From Bacteroidales bacterium (lineage in GTDB: Bacteria > Bacteroidota > Bacteroidia > Bacteroidales > UBA932), in NCBI GenBank assembly GCA_017469745.1, contig JAFUFS010000059.1, positions 1-64,000 on the forward strand: DNA of 64,000 nt. The letters are read 5' to 3'. A program made the position numbers and the translations under genes. This document shows, in pieces, positions 17,992-27,497 of this stretch (positions are counted from its first letter, which is position 1; each line of letters opens with the position of its first letter). Under the pieces are notes generated by a model. The model did no database searches. It was given only the letters and a program-made list of their open reading frames with translations, and was not told where the DNA came from.

Positions 17992-19416
17992 ATGTCAGAA
18001 CTGGATAGACATATTTCAGTGTGGAATGAGTGTCTTCGGATCTTCGAACAGAACGTCGATCCGAAACAGTTCAGCGTTTGGTTCAAAACCATCGTTCCTG
18101 TCTCTCTAGTCGGATCGACCTTGACTATCGAGGTCCCGACTGATTTTTTCAGGAGCTACCTTGAGGATGCCTATCTCCCAATCATCAAGATGACCCTCCG
18201 CAGGGTCATAGGTCCGGACGCCAAGCTTCTTTACAAGATCCATCCTGTCAAGAATGAAGGCGCCATGGTCTTCACTGCTGCCCACAGCAATGTCCCCGAG
18301 AACAAGCCTGTGATGCTGAACACCTTCCAGGCTTCCAGCAATCCTGGTCCCTTCGTGTTCCCAGGGCTGCAGAAAGTGAAGATCAACCCCAGGCTCAATC
18401 CTGCCTACTGCTTTGACAACCTGGTGAAGGGGGAGTGCAACAAGATGGGAATCAATGCCGGTATCAGCATCTCTGACAAGCCCGGCAAGACGCCCTTCAA
18501 TCCTCTATTCATCTTCGGCGGCCCCGGTCTAGGCAAGACCCATCTTGCCCAGGCCATTGGAATCGCCATCCATGACGCCTATCCCGACCTGATCGTCCTC
18601 TATGTGACGGGCAACGAGTTCAAGACCCAGTACATGAATGCAGTCCACCAGAACAAGCTGGCAGACTTCATGGCTTACTACATGAGGATTGACGTCCTTG
18701 TCGTGGATGACATCCAGGAACTTATAGGCCCTGCCTCTCAGAATGCCTTCTTCAACATATTCAATCACCTGCATCAGTCAGGCAAGCAGCTCGTCTTCAC
18801 TTCCGACCGTGCTCCGGTCGACCTTATGAACTTCGAGGAGAGGCTTCTCTCCAGGTTCAAGTGGGGTCTTTCGGTTGAGCTGTCCAAGCCCGACCTAGAC
18901 ACCAGGCTTGCAATGCTCAAGGCCAGGTGTGTACGTGAAGGCGTCACTGTAAGCGGAGAAGTGCTGGAACTCCTGGCCAACAAGATCAGGTCCAACTTCA
19001 GGGAACTTGAAGGTGCTCTTATCTCGCTGATCGCAAGTGCCACGCTTTGCCATGAAGAAGTGACCAGGGAACTTGCCGAGAGGGTGACGGGAAACATCGT
19101 CTCCGAAGAGCAGAACGAAGTCACGATGGACAAGGTCCAGGAGGTCGTTTGCGAGTATTTCAACATCACTCGCGAGACCCTTCTGTCGAAGTCACGCAAG
19201 AGGCAGATCGTCCAGGCCAGGCAGATAGCGATGTACATGAGCCGCAACCTTATCGGCGGCTGTTCGCTGTCCACCATTGGTATGGAACTTGGAGGAAAAG
19301 ACCACGCTACGGTGCTTCATGCTTGCAATACCGTGTCGGACCTGATGTCCACGGACAAGATGTTCAGGCAGTACGTCTCCGACATTGAAAAGATGCTTGT
19401 ACCTGTAGCGCGATAA
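17992..19416 (+). CDS. dnaA: Chromosomal replication initiator DnaA
   Basis: Binds DnaA boxes and melts the origin. At 474 aa it has domain I (about 1-85, VWNECLRIFEQNVDPKQFSVWFKTI), a short linker domain II, the AAA+ domain III and the DNA-binding domain IV. Walker A is GPGLGKTH (177-184) and Walker B LVVDDIQEL (236-244). The signature GGKDHATVLHACNTV sits near the C-terminus. It is the first gene of a close co-directional run with pepD (13 bp gap) and rpe (6 bp gap). No cluster of DnaA boxes is seen upstream; in Bacteroidota the origin is often not beside dnaA. Confidence 0.98.
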   Translation: MSELDRHISVWNECLRIFEQNVDPKQFSVWFKTIVPVSLVGSTLTIEVPTDFFRSYLEDAYLPIIKMTLRRVIGPDAKLLYKIHPVKNEGAMVFTAAHSNVPENKPVMLNTFQASSNPGPFVFPGLQKVKINPRLNPAYCFDNLVKGECNKMGINAGISISDKPGKTPFNPLFIFGGPGLGKTHLAQAIGIAIHDAYPDLIVLYVTGNEFKTQYMNAVHQNKLADFMAYYMRIDVLVVDDIQELIGPASQNAFFNIFNHLHQSGKQLVFTSDRAPVDLMNFEERLLSRFKWGLSVELSKPDLDTRLAMLKARCVREGVTVSGEVLELLANKIRSNFRELEGALISLIASATLCHEEVTRELAERVTGNIVSEEQNEVTMDKVQEVVCEYFNITRETLLSKSRKRQIVQARQIAMYMSRNLIGGCSLSTIGMELGGKDHATVLHACNTVSDLMSTDKMFRQYVSDIEKMLVPVAR

Positions 19417-19429
19417 TACAGGTATTACA

Positions 19430-20854
19430 ATGAATTCATCCAAAGTACTTGAAATCTTCAAGGAGATTACCCGTATCCCCAGGGAATCGGGCCATGAAGA
19501 GCCGATGACTGCGTTTCTGCAGCAGTTTGCCAAAGACAGGAATCTCGAATGCAAGACAGACCCTACAGGTAATGTCTGTATCGTAAAAGAGGCGTCTTCC
19601 GGAAAGGAAAACGTCCCTACGCTCGTTCTCCAGGGTCATCAGGACATGGTCTGCGAGAAGCGTGGCGGTGTGAACCATGACTTTCTCAAGGATCCGATCC
19701 GGTACGTAGTGGAAGATGGCTGGATGATCGCCAAGGACACCACCCTCGGAGCCGACGACGGAATCGGTGTGGCTGCCATGCTTGCCCTTCTTGAAAGCGA
19801 CCTCCCCATGGGCAGGATCGAATGTGTGTTCACGATTTCAGAAGAGACCGGCATGGACGGTGCCTTCGCCATGGAGCCCGGCTTCTTCACTGGAAGGACC
19901 CTGATCAATCTCGATTCCGAGGATGAAGGCCAGATGTTCATCGGCTGTGCAGGAGGTCTTGACACCATCGCCCGTTTCAGTTACGAGCGTGAGGACCTGG
20001 CTTCCGGTTATGTGCCGGTCCATCTCGAGATCGGAGGTGCCCTCGGCGGACACAGCGGTGACGACATCAACAAGGAAAGGGTCAACACGATCCAGCAGAT
20101 GGCACGTTTCCTGAATTCAGAGCTTCCTCACGGTCTCCAACTGATCATGATCAAAGGCGGCAACAAGCCGAACGCCATAGCAAGGGAATGCGAGGCTATC
20201 GTCGCTGTGCCGGACAAGGATGCCCTCATTAGCAGGTTCAATGCATTCGGTACTGAGCTTGGCCGTGAATATTCAAAATCGGATCCGGACGTCCATGTCA
20301 GCGCGGCAGGTTTCCGCTGCACCGAGAAGCCGATCTGCTCCGAGGTTGCCGAGCGCCTGATCCGTTCCTTGTTCGCCTGCCCTCACGGCGTGGAGGCCAT
20401 GAGCCAGGACATTCCGGGCCTGGTGGAGACTTCTTCCAACCTTGCTGCAGTGCGCATGCAGCGTCAGGGAGAAATCGAGGTAGTCACGAGCCAGAGAAGT
20501 TCCATCGGATCCGCCAGGAAGATGATGGCTTCGAAGGTCGAAGCCTGTTTCCTGCTTGCAGGAGCCAGTGTCGAGCACAACTCAGAGTACCCTGGTTGGA
20601 AGCCCAATCTCGATTCCAGGATCCTCAAGGTCTGCGTGGATTCCTACAGGAAACTCTTCGGCCATGATCCGGAAGTGAAGGCCATCCATGCCGGACTTGA
20701 GTGCGGTCTCTTCGGTGAGAAATTCGGCGACCTGGACATGATCTCCTTCGGACCTACCCTGCGCGGAGTCCATGCTCCCGGGGAGAAACTGGAACTCGCT
20801 TCTCTCGACAAGTTCACCGACCATCTCATCGACGTGGTCACCTCATTCTGCTAG
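19430..20854 (+). CDS. pepD: Aminoacyl-histidine dipeptidase (peptidase M20/M28 type)
   Basis: Cytosolic zinc dipeptidase that hydrolyses Xaa-His and other dipeptides. The 474-aa length matches PepD (about 485 aa). Metal-binding and catalytic motifs of the M20 fold are visible: VLQGHQDMVCEK (His and Asp), LGADDGIGVA (bridging Asp), ISEETGMDGA (Glu pair) and NLDSEDEGQ. The lid domain includes GGALGGHSGDDIN, and the C-terminal metal His is in GVHAPGEKL. No signal peptide is seen. The gene starts 13 bp after dnaA and ends 6 bp before rpe, so co-transcription with both is likely although the functions are unrelated. Confidence 0.93.
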   Translation: MNSSKVLEIFKEITRIPRESGHEEPMTAFLQQFAKDRNLECKTDPTGNVCIVKEASSGKENVPTLVLQGHQDMVCEKRGGVNHDFLKDPIRYVVEDGWMIAKDTTLGADDGIGVAAMLALLESDLPMGRIECVFTISEETGMDGAFAMEPGFFTGRTLINLDSEDEGQMFIGCAGGLDTIARFSYEREDLASGYVPVHLEIGGALGGHSGDDINKERVNTIQQMARFLNSELPHGLQLIMIKGGNKPNAIARECEAIVAVPDKDALISRFNAFGTELGREYSKSDPDVHVSAAGFRCTEKPICSEVAERLIRSLFACPHGVEAMSQDIPGLVETSSNLAAVRMQRQGEIEVVTSQRSSIGSARKMMASKVEACFLLAGASVEHNSEYPGWKPNLDSRILKVCVDSYRKLFGHDPEVKAIHAGLECGLFGEKFGDLDMISFGPTLRGVHAPGEKLELASLDKFTDHLIDVVTSFC

Positions 20855-20860
20855 AAGGAT

Positions 20861-21514
20861 ATGGTAAAGATTGCTCCTTCAATACTCGCAGGAGATTTCC
20901 TCCACCTGGAAAAGGACATCCGCATGCTCAACGAACATGCGGACCTCCTGCATTTCGATGTCATGGACGGGAGCCTTGTGCCTAACCTCTCATTCGGTTT
21001 TCCGATCATGGATGCTGTTGCACCGATAGCCACCATTCCGATGGATGTACACCTAATGATTGTCAATCCGGACAAATACATCGAGAGGTTCGCCAAGGCG
21101 GGAGCGTCCTACATCAGCTTCCACCTCGAGGCTGCCGACCTTGCAGGCAAGGATGTCTCTGAATATATTTCCCTCGCCCAAAGCTGCGGAGTAAAGGCTG
21201 GAGTGGCGATCAATCCGGACATCCCGGTTGAGAGGCTTTTCCCTTATCTGGACAAAGCGGATTTCTTCCTGGTAATGTCTGTCTTCGCCGGTTTCGGTGG
21301 CCAGAAATTCATTGAGGAATCCATAGGACGGATAGCGACCCTGAAGGCCGAGATGGACAGGAGGGGGATCTCCAAGGACATCGAGGTCGACGGGGGAGTC
21401 TCTGCATCGAATGCAAAGATCCTGGCAGAGTCGGGAGCGACCATGCTGGTGGCCGGAAGTTCGGTCTTCAAGGCTGAGGATCCTGCTGGCGCGATAGCTG
21501 AAATGAGAGTTTAG
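20861..21514 (+). CDS. rpe: Ribulose-phosphate 3-epimerase
   Basis: Interconverts ribulose 5-phosphate and xylulose 5-phosphate in the pentose phosphate pathway. The 217-aa TIM barrel has the family motifs APSILAGDF (3-11), HFDVMDGSLVPN (metal-binding His and Asp), PMDVHLMI (metal His), FSVF-equivalent MSVFAGFGGQKF, and IEVDGGVS (catalytic Asp). It is the last gene of the dnaA run. Its TAG overlaps the TAA of the convergent birA by 3 bp, and its terminator lies inside birA coding sequence. Confidence 0.97.
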   Translation: MVKIAPSILAGDFLHLEKDIRMLNEHADLLHFDVMDGSLVPNLSFGFPIMDAVAPIATIPMDVHLMIVNPDKYIERFAKAGASYISFHLEAADLAGKDVSEYISLAQSCGVKAGVAINPDIPVERLFPYLDKADFFLVMSVFAGFGGQKFIEESIGRIATLKAEMDRRGISKDIEVDGGVSASNAKILAESGATMLVAGSSVFKAEDPAGAIAEMRV

Positions 21515-22260
21515 ATAATATAGCTTATCTCTTTGAAGGCGAACTTTTCAGGTTCGCCTTTTCTGTTTCTTACTTCAAGCAGTCCGGACTTGTCTACGCC
21601 CGTGATCATGGCCTCGAAGGAAGACCCGTCTGAACACCTGACATATTCATGGAATTCTCCTTTTCTGAAGAGCTTTTCCTCGTAGGCTTTGAGGTCGGCT
21701 TCCGGGCCAAGATACTTGGTAAAAGAATCGCAGAGGCAGGAGTGGAGCCTCTCCATCTCGGCTTCGAGGTCATATTCCTTGCCGCTGGCGAGGGACATCG
21801 AAGTAGGATTGATTATCTCGACGGGGAAGTCCCGCTGATTGACGTTGAGCCCAATTCCGACAATGCTATGGGAAAGGTACCGGCCTTCGAGGACATTTTC
21901 TATCAGCATCCCGCAGATTTTCTTGTTCCTGCAGTAGATGTCGTTCGGCCATTTGATCATGCATTCTATCCCGGAAAAGTCGAGGTAGGAGAGGACTCCC
22001 AGGGTGGCAGCCTGCGTTATCCTGAACTGCGAGGCAGTTTCAAGGGAGGGCAGAGCTCCCTGACCGAACTTGAGCAGCATCGAGAATGTGAGGTTCTCGC
22101 CCTTGGTGGCCAGCCACTTGTTGCCCCTCTGCCCCCTTCCTGCCGTCTGGAGACGTGCTGCTACTACTGACAGATTGTCATATTCGGAAATGTGCCTTGC
22201 AAGCTCGTTCTGGGTCGAATCTGTCTCATCCAACCAAAGTATTGGCATACGCTGTGTCAT
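21511..22260 (-). CDS. birA: Biotin-[acetyl-CoA-carboxylase] ligase
   Basis: Attaches biotin to biotin-dependent carboxylases. At 249 aa it has only the catalytic and short C-terminal domains and lacks the N-terminal DNA-binding domain of E. coli BirA, so it is not expected to be a repressor. The biotinoyl-AMP binding motif GRGQRGNKWLA is at about 43-53, with MIKWPNDIYCRNKKICGMLIE (catalytic Lys) near 118-138 and VGIGLNVNQ following. It is divergent from rsfS and convergent with rpe, overlapping it at the stop codon. Its last codons also encode the stem-loop used as the rpe terminator on the other strand. The start could be Met1 or Met5. Confidence 0.93.
   Translation of the reverse strand: MTQRMPILWLDETDSTQNELARHISEYDNLSVVAARLQTAGRGQRGNKWLATKGENLTFSMLLKFGQGALPSLETASQFRITQAATLGVLSYLDFSGIECMIKWPNDIYCRNKKICGMLIENVLEGRYLSHSIVGIGLNVNQRDFPVEIINPTSMSLASGKEYDLEAEMERLHSCLCDSFTKYLGPEADLKAYEEKLFRKGEFHEYVRCSDGSSFEAMITGVDKSGLLEVRNRKGEPEKFAFKEISYII
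21536..21562 (+). terminator. rpe terminator nested in birA coding sequence
   Basis: A perfect 9-bp stem AAGGCGAAC (21536-21544) / GTTCGCCTT (21552-21560), loop TTTTCAG, continuing into a T-rich tract (TTTTCTGTTTCTT). It lies 22 bp after the rpe stop and entirely within the codons for the C-terminal end of BirA on the minus strand. Confidence 0.75.
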
Positions 22261-22331
22261 TGGCTCGGAAATTGTCTTTTATTTGCTATATTTGTAAATT
22301 AGGTTCAGCAAAATTAGCAAAGTTTAGCAAA

Positions 22332-22712
22332 ATGATTACACACGATCTGAGAGTGATGGCCGACGCTATGCTCGACAAGAAAGCACAGGATGTGGTGGGT
22401 ATTGACCTCAGGACCATCGGGACAGCTATCACCGACCATTTCATGATCTGCAACGCCGATTCTACAACGAATGTCAATGCAATAGCCGACAATGTCATAG
22501 AGAAGATGCGCGAGCTCGGCCGCAAGCCGCTCCGTACCCAGGGCATGGAGAACAATTTCTGGATCATCCTGGATTACGGTGACATCGTGGCTCACATCTT
22601 CCTCACCGAATACAGGCAGTTCTACAGGCTGGAGGATCTTTGGGCAGATGCTCCGCAGAAGACCTACAAGGACAGGCCGAAATCTAAAAAGACAACAAAA
22701 GATGCCGAATAA
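22332..22712 (+). CDS. rsfS: Ribosome silencing factor RsfS (Iojap family)
   Basis: Binds uL14 on the large ribosomal subunit and blocks joining with the small subunit in starvation. The start is the ATG at 22332 (MITHDLRVMADAMLDKKAQDVVGIDL), giving 126 aa, the usual size; the open frame upstream runs into the birA promoter region and is not family-like. Hallmarks include ITDHFMICNADSTTNVNAIADNVIEKM and the strongly conserved WIILDYGDIVAHIF. It is divergent from birA. It overlaps ftsH by 11 bp, heading an rsfS-ftsH-cdsA-psd run. A TATATTTG box lies in the 70-bp gap upstream. Confidence 0.95.
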   Translation: MITHDLRVMADAMLDKKAQDVVGIDLRTIGTAITDHFMICNADSTTNVNAIADNVIEKMRELGRKPLRTQGMENNFWIILDYGDIVAHIFLTEYRQFYRLEDLWADAPQKTYKDRPKSKKTTKDAE

Positions 22713-24663
22713 CAGCAACGACCCGAAACGCAAGACCATCCGGGTACGGTTCAATTTTTCCTGGATATACCTCCTGCTCGTCCTGGGAATAGGATGGCTG
22801 CTCCTGAACAACAGCGGAGCCAACCCTCAGAAGGTCGAGTGGGCCGAGGTCCAGGAAATGTTCCAGGGCGGAGACATCAAGGAAATAACCTACGTCCGCA
22901 ACAATTTCAAGGGAGACATCACCATACGTCCGGACAGGCTGGCCAAGTACGCCGACAAGTTCGGAGGAAAGGTGCCTGCCAGTTCCCCCCATTTCATCTT
23001 CCTCGTGTCGGACAAGTTCGACGCTGAAAAGGAGTTCGGCGCTCTCAACAGCCAGCTTCCTGCGTCGGAACAGGTTAAGATCATCGTCGAGAATGACAGC
23101 CGTGCATGGGCTGACATCCTCGAATGGCTGGTCTTTCCGCTTCTGCTGATCCTTATGTGGGTCTGGATGTTCCGTGGTTTCAACAAGAACATGGGAGCCG
23201 GCCCCGGAGGCGCAGGCGGGGGAATATTCAATGTGGGCAAGTCCACAGGCAAGCTTGCTGACAAGGAGAAGGTCAACGTGACTTTCAAGGATGTAGCAGG
23301 CCTTTATGGAGCAAAAGAGGAAGTCATGGAGATCGTCGATTTCCTGAAGAACCCTCAGAAGTACACTTCACTCGGAGGAAAGATCCCGAAGGGCGCCCTG
23401 TTGGTAGGCCCTCCCGGAACTGGAAAGACCCTGCTGGCCAAGGCCGTTGCAGGGGAGGCCAACGTCCCTTTTTTCTCGATTTCCGGATCGGATTTCGTGG
23501 AGATGTTCGTCGGCGTCGGTGCTTCCAGGGTACGTGATCTCTTCCGCCAGGCCAAGGAAAAAGCTCCCTGCATCGTGTTCATCGATGAGATCGATGCAGT
23601 CGGACGCGCCAGGGGCAAGAACGTCGGATTCTCATCCAACGACGAGCGCGAGAACACTCTCAACCAGCTCCTTACCGAGATGGACGGCTTCGACACTAAT
23701 TCCGGTGTCATCATCCTTGCTGCTACCAACCGTGCAGACATCCTTGACAAGGCCCTCATGCGTGCCGGCCGTTTCGACCGCCAGATCCATGTAGAGCTCC
23801 CTGAGCTCAAGGAAAGGGAAGAGATATTCCTTGTCCACATGAGAGGACTCAAGATAGCGAAGGATTTCGATGTCCACTTCATGGCCCAGCACACTCCTGG
23901 ATTCTCAGGTGCCGACATTGCCAATGTCTGCAATGAGGCAGCCCTTACCGCTGCCAGGAGGAACAAGACCGAGATCGACCGCCAGGACTTCCTGGATGCC
24001 GTCGACAGGATCATCGGAGGTCTTGAGCGCAAGAGCTCCATCCTCACTCCTGAAGAGAAGAAGACGACTGCTTATCACGAGGCCGGTCATGCCACCGTAG
24101 GATGGCTCCTGCCGTATTCGGATCCAGTGTTCAAGGTGAGCCTTATCCCGAGAGGCGATGCGCTCGGCCTGACATGGTATCTTCCGGACGAGAGGAAGAT
24201 CCTCTCCAAGTCCTACCTGATGGATCAGATGTGCGCACTCATAGGCGGACGTGTAGCAGAGGAGATCATCAACGGAGAACCGGCGACCGGCGCCCTGAAT
24301 GACCTTGAACGCCTAACCAGGATCGCTTACAACATGGTCCAGTTCTACGGCATGAGCGACAAGGTGGGTGAGCTTTCCTTCTTCGATTCCACCGGAGCCA
24401 GGGGTTACGACCTGACCAAGCCCTACAGCGAGAAGACTGCGGAATTGATGGACCAGGAGGTCAAGGACTTGGTCGACGAGGTTCACTCCCGTACGATGAA
24501 GATCCTCCTGGACAACAAGGAAGGCTTCGTCACCATGGCGAAGATGCTTCTTGAGAAAGAGGTGATCTTTGCCGAGGACATCGAAAAGATTCTCGGACCC
24601 AAAGTGAAACCTTCTGTCGATGCTGAGACCCAGCAGACGGAAAAACCGGAGGCTGATGAATAA
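22702..24663 (+). CDS. ftsH: ATP-dependent zinc metalloprotease FtsH
   Basis: Membrane-anchored AAA+ protease for damaged membrane proteins and regulated substrates. The start is taken at the ATG 22702 ([11 protein letters not shown]), giving 653 aa. There are two transmembrane helices (about 19-36 and 140-157) with a periplasmic domain between them and a Gly-rich linker (165-174). Walker A is GPPGTGKT (236-243), Walker B IVFIDEID (291-298), the second region of homology ends in [10 protein letters not shown], and the zinc site is HEAGH (459-463). It overlaps rsfS by 11 bp at its start and cdsA by 8 bp at its end, implying translational coupling along the operon. Confidence 0.97.
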   Translation: MPNNSNDPKRKTIRVRFNFSWIYLLLVLGIGWLLLNNSGANPQKVEWAEVQEMFQGGDIKEITYVRNNFKGDITIRPDRLAKYADKFGGKVPASSPHFIFLVSDKFDAEKEFGALNSQLPASEQVKIIVENDSRAWADILEWLVFPLLLILMWVWMFRGFNKNMGAGPGGAGGGIFNVGKSTGKLADKEKVNVTFKDVAGLYGAKEEVMEIVDFLKNPQKYTSLGGKIPKGALLVGPPGTGKTLLAKAVAGEANVPFFSISGSDFVEMFVGVGASRVRDLFRQAKEKAPCIVFIDEIDAVGRARGKNVGFSSNDERENTLNQLLTEMDGFDTNSGVIILAATNRADILDKALMRAGRFDRQIHVELPELKEREEIFLVHMRGLKIAKDFDVHFMAQHTPGFSGADIANVCNEAALTAARRNKTEIDRQDFLDAVDRIIGGLERKSSILTPEEKKTTAYHEAGHATVGWLLPYSDPVFKVSLIPRGDALGLTWYLPDERKILSKSYLMDQMCALIGGRVAEEIINGEPATGALNDLERLTRIAYNMVQFYGMSDKVGELSFFDSTGARGYDLTKPYSEKTAELMDQEVKDLVDEVHSRTMKILLDNKEGFVTMAKMLLEKEVIFAEDIEKILGPKVKPSVDAETQQTEKPEADE

Positions 24664-25486
24664 CGTAACAGTCAGGACCATATCGGGGGCCGCCTTCATT
24701 GTAGTGATGGTGGCCTGCCTTATGTTCAACAAGTTCCTTTTTGCAGGCCTCATGGTGGTGATCATGTCCATCATGCTCCTGGAGTTCTACAACATCACGA
24801 TGGGACACAGTTACATCTTCTCGAAGGTGCTGGCGATCATCGCAGGCGTTTTCCTCTTCGGAATCATGTTCGCGGCTTCGACGTATCACATCCCGATGCG
24901 CCTGATCGCCCTTGCCATGATCCCGATCTTCATCGTGATGATCAACTCGCTCTACGTGAAGGACAAGGAGGAATACGGGAAGTTTTCGAACATCTACACA
25001 GGCCTTCTGTACATTGCAGTTCCCATCGCCCTGGCGAACTTGATTGCCTTCGACAAGGCCGGCAACTTCAGCGGGAACCTTCTGCTGTGTTTCTTCATCA
25101 TCATCTGGTGTTCTGATGTCGGTGCATTCACCTTCGGCATTTCTCTGGGAAAGAAATTTCCTGCCAAGCTCTTCCCGACCGTCTCTCCGAAGAAGACATG
25201 GATCGGTTTCGTCGGCGGTCTGGTCGCCTCCGTCATCGCAGCCTACGTCCTCTTCGAGACGGGCCTTTTGAAATTCCCTCTGATCCATTCGCTCATCCTT
25301 GCCATCATAATGTCAGTGGCCGGAGTCTACGGCGACCTGTTCGAGTCGCAGTGGAAGAGGGTCTACGGGGTGAAGGATTCCGGGAATATAATCCCGGGGC
25401 ACGGAGGTCTCCTCGACCGTTTCGACAGCACCCTGATGGCTATGCCTTTCGGAGCTATCTACCTCGCAATCTTTGACTTGCTTTAA
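24656..25486 (+). CDS. cdsA: Phosphatidate cytidylyltransferase
   Basis: Makes CDP-diacylglycerol from phosphatidic acid and CTP, the branch point of phospholipid synthesis. The start is set at ATG 24656 ([11 protein letters not shown]), giving 276 aa with about eight hydrophobic helices. The CDS signature is present near the C-terminus: GDLFESQWKRVYGVKDSGNI followed by PGHGGLLDRFDS. The start lies 8 bp inside ftsH. The next gene, psd, acts two steps later in the pathway; phosphatidylserine synthase, the intervening enzyme, is not in this window. Confidence 0.96.
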   Translation: MNNVTVRTISGAAFIVVMVACLMFNKFLFAGLMVVIMSIMLLEFYNITMGHSYIFSKVLAIIAGVFLFGIMFAASTYHIPMRLIALAMIPIFIVMINSLYVKDKEEYGKFSNIYTGLLYIAVPIALANLIAFDKAGNFSGNLLLCFFIIIWCSDVGAFTFGISLGKKFPAKLFPTVSPKKTWIGFVGGLVASVIAAYVLFETGLLKFPLIHSLILAIIMSVAGVYGDLFESQWKRVYGVKDSGNIIPGHGGLLDRFDSTLMAMPFGAIYLAIFDLL

Positions 25487-25498
25487 TGTATTCCGAAT

Positions 25499-26164
25499 AT
25501 GAGATGGATTAGGATCGACAAGGATTCGCACGGCACCATCGCCAAGATGTGGGCCCTTACCGCCGTGGTTGCCGCGGTCGTACTGCTGCTTATTCACAAT
25601 CCATGGATATGGATCCCTATAATCCTGGTCCTCGCCGCCTTTGCATTCTTCGTCTTCTGGTTCCACCGTCTGCCGGACAGGGAAATCACACCCGGAGACG
25701 ATACTCTTGTGACAGCGGTGGCTGACGGGAAAGTCGTCATCGTCGAGGAAGCTTATGAAAATGAGTATTTCAAGGGAGACTGCATCCAGGTGTCAGTCTA
25801 CATGGATTTCTTTGATGTCCATGCCAATTTCTGGCCTATGTCCGGGAAAATCTCCTACTACAAGTACCATCCCGGCAAGTACCTGCTGGCATTCCTTCCA
25901 AAGGCTTCGGAAAAGAACGAGCACTCATCTACAGCCATCCGCAACTCCCATGGCGAAGTCTTTTTCAAGCAGATTGCAGGAACTTTCGCACGCAGGATCG
26001 TCTGCTACTCCGAGGAAGGAATGGAGGTGGAAAGAGGGAAGCAGTGCGGAATCATAAAGTTCGGTTCCAGGATTGATTACTTCCTCCCGCTTGATGCTGA
26101 AATCCTTGTTCAGGAAGGGGAGTTTACAAGGGCCTGCCAGACCCCGATAGCAAGGCTCAAATAG
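25499..26164 (+). CDS. psd: Phosphatidylserine decarboxylase (short, archaeal-type)
   Basis: Converts phosphatidylserine to phosphatidylethanolamine with a self-made pyruvoyl cofactor. The 221-aa protein has two adjacent N-terminal membrane helices (about 17-32 and 35-54). Family motifs are VYMDFFDVHANFWPMSGKI and NEHSSTAIRNSHG. The self-cleavage Gly-Ser pair is G189-S190 (IKFGSRIDYFLP); cleavage would give a small pyruvoyl alpha chain of about 32 residues. The length matches the short archaeal/Bacteroidota Psd rather than the 320-aa E. coli type. It follows cdsA by 12 bp. Its 3' end overlaps the convergent ispG by 8 bp. Confidence 0.93.
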   Translation: MRWIRIDKDSHGTIAKMWALTAVVAAVVLLLIHNPWIWIPIILVLAAFAFFVFWFHRLPDREITPGDDTLVTAVADGKVVIVEEAYENEYFKGDCIQVSVYMDFFDVHANFWPMSGKISYYKYHPGKYLLAFLPKASEKNEHSSTAIRNSHGEVFFKQIAGTFARRIVCYSEEGMEVERGKQCGIIKFGSRIDYFLPLDAEILVQEGEFTRACQTPIARLK

Positions 26165-27497
26165 TCCTGTCTTTCTCTATAAGTTCCAGGAGCCTGTCCA
26201 CGGCCTGGGTTTCGTCCACGTGTCTCAGCACGGGGACTTTTCCTTTGTAGATGGAAACCTTCCCATTGCCTTCTCCTACGTAGCCCCAGTCGGCATCGGC
26301 CATCTCACCGGGTCCGTTTACTATGCATCCCATGACGGCGATTACTACGTCCTTTAGATGTGAAGTCCTTTCTTTCACCTCTTCCAGGGCAGCCTGCAGA
26401 TTGTACATAGTCCTTCCGCATCCGGGACATGCTATGTATTCAGGCCTGTAGAATTTCCTTCGGGTAGCCTGAAGAAGCTCATCCACGAGGTAGGCTCCCT
26501 TGAGGGAATCCTCAATGGAAACCGGGTTGCCATCTTCATCAATGTATTCTCCGGTCAGGGTCAGCGAGTCAAGCTCATGGTCCAGCAACCTTTTCCCGAA
26601 ATCGCAGGAGACGTCGAACAGAAGAGTTTCGAAGGAGGGGGAGTGGTAGGATGCGGTTGCATTTTTCCCTGTTATGGACAAAGATGTCATGGATGAGACA
26701 ATCTTTCTGCCGTATCTGGCAGCCAGGTATCTCGCGGCAGGCAGTTCAGCTTCAGGATCTTCAGTGAGTGAGACGCGGATCGTGTCTCCGATACCCTCCG
26801 AGAGGAGGGATGAAATGCCTACGCAGGATTTGATACGCCCACTGTCTCCATTGCCAGCCTCGGTGACTCCAAGGTGCATGGGGAAGACATGGCCTTCTTC
26901 TTCCATTGCCTTGGCAAGCAGGCGGTAAGCTTCCACCATCACTATGGTATTGCTGGATTTAAGGGACACGACCACGTTGAAGAAGTCTTGTTCGACACAC
27001 ATCCCGAGCCATTCCATGGCCGCTTTAGCCATTGCTTCCGGAGTGTTGCCGTACAGGTTGGTGATGTATTCACCGAGGGATCCGTGGTTGATTCCGACCC
27101 TTATAGCAGTGCCGCATTCCTTACAGACGTCGAGAAGCCTAGCAAACTGCCTCCTGGCTTCATCATGGTCCTTGTGGAAGTTGCCGGGGTTGATCCTTAC
27201 TTTCTCGACTATCGGAGCCACAGCAATCGCGGTCTGGGAAGAGAAATGAATGTCTGCAACTATAGGTGTCGTCACTCCCAGGGAGACCAGCCTGGCCTTT
27301 ATCTGCCTGACGCTTTCCACGTCATTCATTCCGGGCACTGTGATCCTTATCATCTGTGCACCTGCGTCCCTGAGCCTTACACATTGCGCGACTGTCGCCT
27401 CCACGTCGGAGGTGTGGGTGTTGCACATTGTCTGGACGACTATGGGGTTACCCCCTCCGATGAGTACGTCACCGGCTTTCGCTGTCAGTGTCTGCAT
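26157..27497 (-). CDS. ispG: 4-hydroxy-3-methylbut-2-enyl-diphosphate synthase IspG, shortened form
   Basis: The penultimate step of the MEP isoprenoid pathway, using an iron-sulfur cluster. The N-terminal TIM barrel is typical (GGGNPIVVQTMCNT, VADIHF, KVRINPGN, RVGINHGSLG). The C-terminal cluster domain has CPGCGRTMYNLQ and MGCIVNGPGE, giving three Cys and one Glu ligand. At 446 aa it lies between the compact E. coli form (about 370) and the large Bacteroidota/Chlamydia/plant form (about 600 or more), leaving only about 80-100 residues for the inserted middle domain. The ATG at 27497 lies inside the 3' end of the upstream gene, a 29-bp overlap; no other ATG is available upstream. Confidence 0.92.
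   Translation of the reverse strand: MQTLTAKAGDVLIGGGNPIVVQTMCNTHTSDVEATVAQCVRLRDAGAQMIRITVPGMNDVESVRQIKARLVSLGVTTPIVADIHFSSQTAIAVAPIVEKVRINPGNFHKDHDEARRQFARLLDVCKECGTAIRVGINHGSLGEYITNLYGNTPEAMAKAAMEWLGMCVEQDFFNVVVSLKSSNTIVMVEAYRLLAKAMEEEGHVFPMHLGVTEAGNGDSGRIKSCVGISSLLSEGIGDTIRVSLTEDPEAELPAARYLAARYGRKIVSSMTSLSITGKNATASYHSPSFETLLFDVSCDFGKRLLDHELDSLTLTGEYIDEDGNPVSIEDSLKGAYLVDELLQATRRKFYRPEYIACPGCGRTMYNLQAALEEVKERTSHLKDVVIAVMGCIVNGPGEMADADWGYVGEGNGKVSIYKGKVPVLRHVDETQAVDRLLELIEKDRTI

Noticed and set aside
21511..22260. BirA as a biotin-operon repressor
   Set aside because: The N-terminal DNA-binding domain is absent at 249 aa.
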